Positions 18,265 through 22,500 of a stretch of DNA of 22,500 nt are shown here, piece by piece (within the stretch, counting starts at the first letter, position 1; each line of letters starts with the position of its first letter). Source of the stretch: Prorocentrum cordatum. Lineage: Eukaryota; Sar; Dinophyceae; Prorocentrales; Prorocentraceae. Both the position numbers and the translations under genes were made by a program. The stretch covers positions 75,651-98,150 of the forward strand of contig CAUYUJ010015282.1 of assembly GCA_963575745.1 (NCBI GenBank). Reading direction: 5' to 3'. The notes below the pieces were generated by a model that saw only the letters and a program-made list of their open reading frames with translations, was not told the DNA's origin and did no database searches.

Positions 18265-19265
18265 GGCGCCAAGGTGCCGCTGGTATTGTTTCGCGTTGTG
18301 CTACTGGTCATCGCTTTGCTGGTCACATTGGTGCTGCTGGTGCCGCTAGTCGTGCTGCGCGTGGAGCTGCTGACTTCCGTCGTGCTGGTCACCGTGATGC
18401 TGCTTCCAGCGATGCTCCTCCCAGTGGTACTCCTCGCTGCACTTCTGCTGGTTCGCGTAGTGCTGTTGTTTCCCGTCTGGCTGGTCGCAGTGGTGCTGCT
18501 GGTGGCGCGCCCGTAGTGCTAGTTGTTCTGCTGCGTCTTCCGTTCGTGCTGGTCACACTGGTGCTGCTGCTTCGTGGAAGGCTGCTGTCTCTGGTGATGC
18601 TAGTCACACTGGTTCTGCTTGTTGCTCTTGGGCTGGTGAACGTAGTGTTGCTGTTTCCCGCCGTGCTGGTCACAGTGGTGCGGCTGGTGGCGATTGTAGT
18701 GCTGCGCGTAGTGCTTCTGCTTCCCGTCCTGCCGGTCACACTTGCGCTATTGCTGGCGTTCGTGCTGCTGCAGCTGCGCTTGGTACAGCTGGTTCCCGTC
18801 GTGCTGGTTACAGTGGTACTGCTTGTTACGCTTGTGCTGCCGGTTACCGTTGTGCTGGTCACACTGTTGCTGCTGGCTACGCTCGTGCTGGGGCGCGTGG
18901 TTCTGCTGTTGCCTGTCATGTTGATCGCGCTGGTGGTGCTGGTGGCGCTTGTGGTGCTGCGCGTGGCGCTGCTGTTTCTCGTCGTGATCGTCACAACGCC
19001 AAATATTATGGCGCTGGTGTTGCTGTGCGTGGTGGTGCTGCTTGCTGTCGTCATGGTCACCGAGGTGCCACCAGCGGCACTAGGGTTGGTTGCGTTATTG
19101 CAGTGCTGCTGGTGGCGCTCGCGCTGGTGGTGGTGGTGCTGCTGCTGGTTCCTGTCGGGCTGGTCGCATTGGTGGAGTTGCTAGCCTTTCTCGGGCAACT
19201 GACAGAGGCACTGCTGGTGGTGTTGGTGCTGTTGCGAACGGTGCTGATGTTTCTTCTCGTGCTAG
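18265..19265. repeat. 66-bp repeat, array A
   Basis: Units read roughly CCCGTCGTGCTGGTCACAGT, GGTGCTGCTGGTGGCGCT, CGTGCTGCTGCGCGTGGTGC, TGCTGCTT. GTCACA anchors lie at 18552, 18603, 18669, 18735, 18807, 18858, about 18924, 18990 and 19056, giving steps of 51, 66, 66, 72, 51, 66, 66 and 66, all multiples of three. The plus strand reads a Val/Leu-rich hydrophobic peptide. The minus strand reads Ser/Thr-rich (for example SVTSSTTVTSTTGTS), mucin-like in composition. Sub-repeats of GTGCTGCTG explain part of the period. Confidence 0.93.
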
Positions 19266-19445
19266 TCGCGGAATTTGCTTGTTGTGCTCGCACTTCTCCT
19301 GCTGCACGCCCGACGAGTGGCGACCCGCAGCTGCAGCGGGCAACGGCGACGCTGGCAGCGCGGCAGCCGCTGGACGCCCTGGACGACGACGGTGGGAGGG
19401 CGCTGCCCAGGGGCCGCTGTTGGCCAGGTTAGGCGCCGTTGTTGG
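19266..19445. other. Junction sequence between array A and cassette 1
   Basis: GC-rich; includes a GCAGCTGCAGC palindrome near 19328 and two related phrases, CGCTGTTGGCCAGG and CGTTGTTGGCCGGG, near 19414-19453. Confidence 0.6.
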
Positions 19446-19855
19446 CCGGGCAGGGCGCAGGTGCTGGGCGCTGGATCTGCTGATTGGGACAGGCAGCAGC
19501 AGGCGGCTGGCGCTGATGTAAGGCCCACGACGAGCCATTACCCCGTCCTCGCCCTCGCCGTGGCCGTCCTGGGCAGCGCTGCTACTACAGGCCCTGGCTG
19601 GCGCAACCCCTCCCCCTGCGAGCGACCGCCAATCGGGTTTGGGCAGATTAGCAGTTGCTTTTTGGGCGGGGCTCGCACCTCCCAGCCAAGCTTTGCACGG
19701 ACGGACTGCGCATCTTTGTCTGGGGCGCCCTCGATGCCCAGCGCAAAATCGAACGATTTTGGCCGTGACGCTTTGCGCTGGGGCGGGGTGGCGCTTCCCC
19801 CTCGCCGGCTTCGCCAGTGGGGGGGTGGGGGTGTTCGTGCAGTCCAGCGTGAATC
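19446..19855. repeat. Cassette copy 1 preceding a 66-bp array
   Basis: About 410 bp shared with 20961-21345. Common landmarks: GGCGCTGATG/GGCGCTGACG, GGCCCACGACGAG (19521 and 21032), CAGCGCTGCTACTACAGGCC or variant, GGGAGCGACCGCC or variant, GGACGGA, the CCCAGCGCAAA hairpin, and a C/G-rich end before TTCCCGTC of the 66-bp array. The offset between the copies is about 1,500-1,510 bp. Differences on the minus frame around SAKRHGQNRSILRW are mainly nonsynonymous, so coding constraint is not supported. Confidence 0.88.
19737..19782. other. Conserved hairpin of the cassette (copy 1)
   Basis: The arms CCCAGCGCAAA (19737-19747) and TTTGCGCTGGG (19772-19782) are perfect complements with a 24-nt interval. 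The left arm overlaps a second palindrome, AAAATCG-AA-CGATTTT, so two alternative stems compete. The same geometry returns at 20753-20798 and 21237-21280. Confidence 0.9.
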
Positions 19856-20640
19856 ACCTGGTGCTGCTGGTTCCCGTCATGCTCGTTCTGGCGGAACTGC
19901 TGGTGGTGCTGGTGCTGCCTTACGTGGCGCAGCTGCTTCCCGCCGTGCTTGTCGCAGCGGTGCCGCTGGTCGCGCTCGTGTTGCTGTGCTTGGCGCCGCT
20001 GCTCGCCGTCGTGCTCGTTGCTGTGGCGGTGCTGGCGGCGTTGATGCTGCTTCGCCTGTGGTTGCTGCTCCTCGTCGCGCTCGTCATACTGGAGCTGCTC
20101 GGGTCGCTTGTGCTGCTGTGCGTGGTTGTGCTGCTCGCTGCCGTGCGGACCGTAGAGCCACTACTGGCGTCGCTGTTGCCACTGCTGCTCTCAGCACTGA
20201 TGGTGGCGGCGCCGATGCTGCTGTAGTGTTCGTCGCGGTAGTTCTGCTGGTTGCGCCAGAGTTGGTGCGTGTCGTACTACTGGTTCCCAGTGTGCGTGTC
20301 AAGGTGGTGTTGCTGGTTGCTGGTGCTTCTGCATGTCGTGCTGCTGCTTCTGGCGATGCTCGTCACAATGGTACTGCTGGTGGCTCCGTTGCTGGTGGCG
20401 CTGGTGTTTCTTGCGCCACTGCTGCTGGCGGCGTTGGTGCTGCACGTGGTGTTTCTGCTTCCGACAGGTTGCGGTGGACCGACACAGCAATGGGCATTAT
20501 TGCTGCTGCCTTTGTCTTGCTACTCACACTTGTGCTGCTGGTGGCGCTTCTGCTGCTGCTGCTGCTGCTGGTGGCGATGCTGCTTCCTGTCGGGCTGGTC
20601 ACAGTGAAACTGCTCGTTTCGCTCGTGTTGATGGCCGTTG
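19856..20640. repeat. 66-bp repeat, array B
   Basis: In the left part CCCGTC-GTGCT-type anchors are at 19873, 19939, 20005, 20071 and 20137: five consecutive exact 66-bp steps in sequence that is otherwise substituted. The right part (20230-20640) is less regular, with GCTGCTGCT runs near 20550-20570. The longest open frame of the window (plus 19275-20978) passes through it but changes repeat phase, so it is not treated as a gene. Confidence 0.92.
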
Positions 20641-20689
20641 CGTCGCGGATCGTCGTGCGCATCTCCGCCAGGCCGCGTGGACTGCGGTG

Positions 20690-20875
20690 CGAGGGGCGGT
20701 CGCCGGCTCCTGTGGGACCGGCTGTGGGCTGTGCCCTGGGGCGCCTTCGGTGCCCAGCGCAAAATCGAGCGATTTTGGCTGTGACGCTTTGCGCTGGGGC
20801 GAGGGGGCGCTTCTCCCCTCGCCGGCCTCGCCCGTGGGGGGAGGGGGGCGCTCGCGCAGTCCAGCGCGAATCGCC
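20690..20875. repeat. Cassette copy 2 (partial, hairpin half only)
   Basis: Matches the 3' half of cassette 1: GGGGCGCCTTCGGTGCCCAG, the hairpin arms at 20753-20763 and 20788-20798, GGGGCGAGGGGGCGCTT, and CGCAGTCCAGCGCGAATC before the 66-bp units. The 5' half with GGCCCACGACGAG is missing. Confidence 0.88.
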
Positions 20876-20960
20876 TGGTGCTGCTGGTTCCCGTCGTGCC
20901 CGTTCTAGTGGAACTGCTGGTGGCGTTGGTGCTGTTGGCTCGTGTGATGCCGCTGGCTGG
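20876..20960. repeat. 66-bp repeat, array C (short)
   Basis: Only a little over one unit (TTCCCGTCGTGCCCGTTCTA, GTGGAACTGCTGGTGGCG) before cassette 3. Confidence 0.85.
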
Positions 20961-21345
20961 ACAGGGCGCCGGTGCTAGGCTTTGGAGCTGCTGGCCGGGC
21001 TGGGCGGCGGCAGGTGGCGGGCGCTGACGGCGGGCCCACGACGAGTCATTGACTCGTCTTCGCGCTCGTCCTGGCGGTCCTGGTTAGCGCTGCTATTGTA
21101 GGCCCCGGCTGGTGCAACCCGTTGCCTGGGAGCGACCGCCGTTTGGGCGTGGGTCAAGCAGCAGTTGCTCCCGTGGTGGGGTTCGCAAAACTTCGCGCGG
21201 ACGGATCGCGCATTTCTGCTCTGGGGCTCCCCAGCCCCCAGCGCAAAATTTCACGATCTTGGCCAGAACGCTTTGCGCTGTAGAGAACACCCCCTCCGCC
21301 CCCGCTTGTCTGGCCTGCGGGTGGGTGGGGGCGCTCGCGCAGTCT
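20961..21345. repeat. Cassette copy 3
   Basis: Full-length counterpart of cassette 1. Its hairpin keeps CCCAGCGCAAA (21237-21247) and TTTGCGCTG (21272-21280) with the same 24-nt interval. The last two pairs are lost, and the inner AAAATCG palindrome is destroyed. Confidence 0.88.
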
Positions 21346-21985
21346 AGCTCGAGTTCCCGTCGTGCTCGTTCTAGTGGAGCTGCTGTTGGCAGCTGTGTTG
21401 CTGCGAGTGGTGTTGCTGCTTTTCGTCGTGTTGATTACTGTGGTGCTGTTGGTGGTGTTTGTATTGGCGCGTGTCGTGTTGCTGGGTCCTGTCGTGCGCA
21501 TCGCGGAGGTGCTCCCCCTTGCGCGTGTTCTGGTGCGTGTAGTGCTGCTGCTTCCCGTCCTGCTGGTCACACTGGTACTGCTGGTTGCGTTAGAGTTGCT
21601 TCGCCTGGCGTTGTTGCTCCCAGTCGTGCTCGTCACTGGCGCTGCTGGTGACAATGGTGCTGCTGCGTTTGGTGTTGCTGTTTGCTGTCGTTGTCGCCGC
21701 AATGTTGTTGCTGGTGGCGCTTGTGCTGTGTCGCGTGGTGCTGCTGCTCCATTTTCTGTCGTGGTCGTCATACTGGTGCTGCTAGTTTCGCTGGTGTTGG
21801 TGCGCGTAGTGTTTGTGTTGTTTGCTGTCGTGTTGGTCAGAAAGGTGCTGCCGGAGTCGCTCATGTGGCTTGCACTATTATTTCTGCTGTTGTTGGCGTT
21901 GGTGCTGTTGCTGCTGCGCATGGTGCTGCTGTTTCTGGCGCTGCTCGTTTCAGTGGTGCTGCTCGTTGCGCTAGAGCCAGTGCGC
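21346..21985. repeat. 66-bp repeat, array D
   Basis: Anchors at 21356, 21422, 21488, 21554 and 21620 are exactly 66 bp apart. Then 64, 71 and 69 bp steps follow, so the phase is lost and later restored. The minus strand is open across 21921-21154 as a Ser/Thr/Asn-rich frame with several N-x-S/T motifs, entering cassette 3 in frame. Confidence 0.92.
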
Positions 21986-21989
21986 GTGT

Positions 21990-22500
21990 GCAGTGGGACA
22001 CTTCGCCCACGATTGCGACGGATGCTCTCGCCTCACCAGTGGCCGCATCCTTTCTACCCACTTTGGGTTGGCCTCCCCAGGCCGCATCCGTGGTTGGGAA
22101 TGTTGCTTTCGCCGCTGCGAATTCCGCAGCCATGATTGCGCCAGCCACATCCACGACTAAGACGGCTGCTGTCGCCTCAGCGCCAGCCATATCCATGACT
22201 GCGAACGTTGCTCTCGCCTCAACGCTGGCCACATCCATGATTGCGAGCGTTGCTGTCGCCTTGGCGCCGGCAACATCCAGGATTGCGAAGGTTGCTCTCG
22301 CCTCAGCGCTGGCCACACCCACGATTGCGAAAATGACTCGCCTTGGCGCCGGCCACATCCGTGATTGCAAATTTTGCTGTCGCATCAGCGTCAGCCACAC
22401 CCACGATTACAAAACTTACTCTCGCCTTCGCGCTGGCCGCATCCACGATTGCGAAAGTTGCTCTCGCCTTGGCGCCTGCCACATCTATGATTGAGAATGT
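21990..22500. repeat. 42-bp satellite, array 2 (runs off the window)
   Basis: Same family as 16925-18200. TCGCCT is at 22214, 22256 and 22298 (42 bp steps), with units such as GATTGCGAACGTTGCTCTCG and CCTCAGCGCTGGCCACATCC. It differs by GCGA where array 1 often has GAAA or GAGA. The array continues to the window end. Confidence 0.94.

Noticed and set aside
19275-20978. 567-codon open frame on the plus strand, the longest in the window
   Set aside because: It crosses a cassette and 66-bp arrays in changing repeat phase; the region is open in most frames because stop triplets are rare in the GC-rich units.
19648-21290. Conserved minus-strand peptide around SAKRHGQNRSILRW in the cassettes
   Set aside because: Comparing copies 1 and 3 codon by codon, most differences change the amino acid, and the shared residues coincide with the hairpin arms, so DNA conservation explains it.

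Overview
The window looks like intergenic or heterochromatin-like nuclear DNA of a GC-rich eukaryote. A protist or alga would fit, but nothing here identifies the lineage. There are no operons, no Shine-Dalgarno-led genes, no recognisable rRNA or tRNA genes, and no transposase or polymerase domains. The DNA is a patchwork of at least a dozen unrelated tandem-repeat families, with unit lengths from 3 to about 102 bp, separated by short islands of ordinary-looking sequence. Most long open frames exist only because the repeats lack stop trinucleotides.

Layout, left part. A 62-bp duplication (8-131) precedes a degenerate 7-bp TTTGGGG-like array (671-1062). A diverged dispersed repeat family follows in three copies (about 1140-2480, 2480-3370 and 3945-4620), with roughly 300-bp modules containing Z-DNA-like CG runs. 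Then come a 73-bp array (3478-3712), two arrays of a 10-12 bp GGGACAACC motif (4796-4925 and 5310-5510) and a degenerate TTGCA/TTGCG pentamer field (5931-6620). A possible two-exon 3' gene end lies on the plus strand at 6631-7169.

Middle part. A compound triplet tract (7762-8564) consists of GGA/GGC, then 551 bp of AAT-like triplets, then GGA again. A ~102-bp array (8790-9610) and GC-rich single-copy DNA follow. Next is a very long pyrimidine block that flips to purines (11013-12056). The best coding candidate of the window is on the minus strand at 12581-13801: five exon segments joined by GT-AG introns with compatible phases, but needing one frame correction. A ~400-bp fold-back element lies at 14347-14744. 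A C-tract array (15115-16070) starts inside a small frame whose N-terminus looks like a signal peptide. An ~88-bp array closes this part (16566-16880).

Right part (16925-22500). This is one satellite domain. A 42-bp satellite flanks both sides of four arrays of a 66-bp unit, which are separated by three copies of a cassette carrying a hairpin of invariant geometry. Both unit lengths are multiples of three, but frame drift and mostly nonsynonymous differences between cassette copies argue against a conserved protein.

All functional statements are tentative; no gene product could be assigned to a known family.
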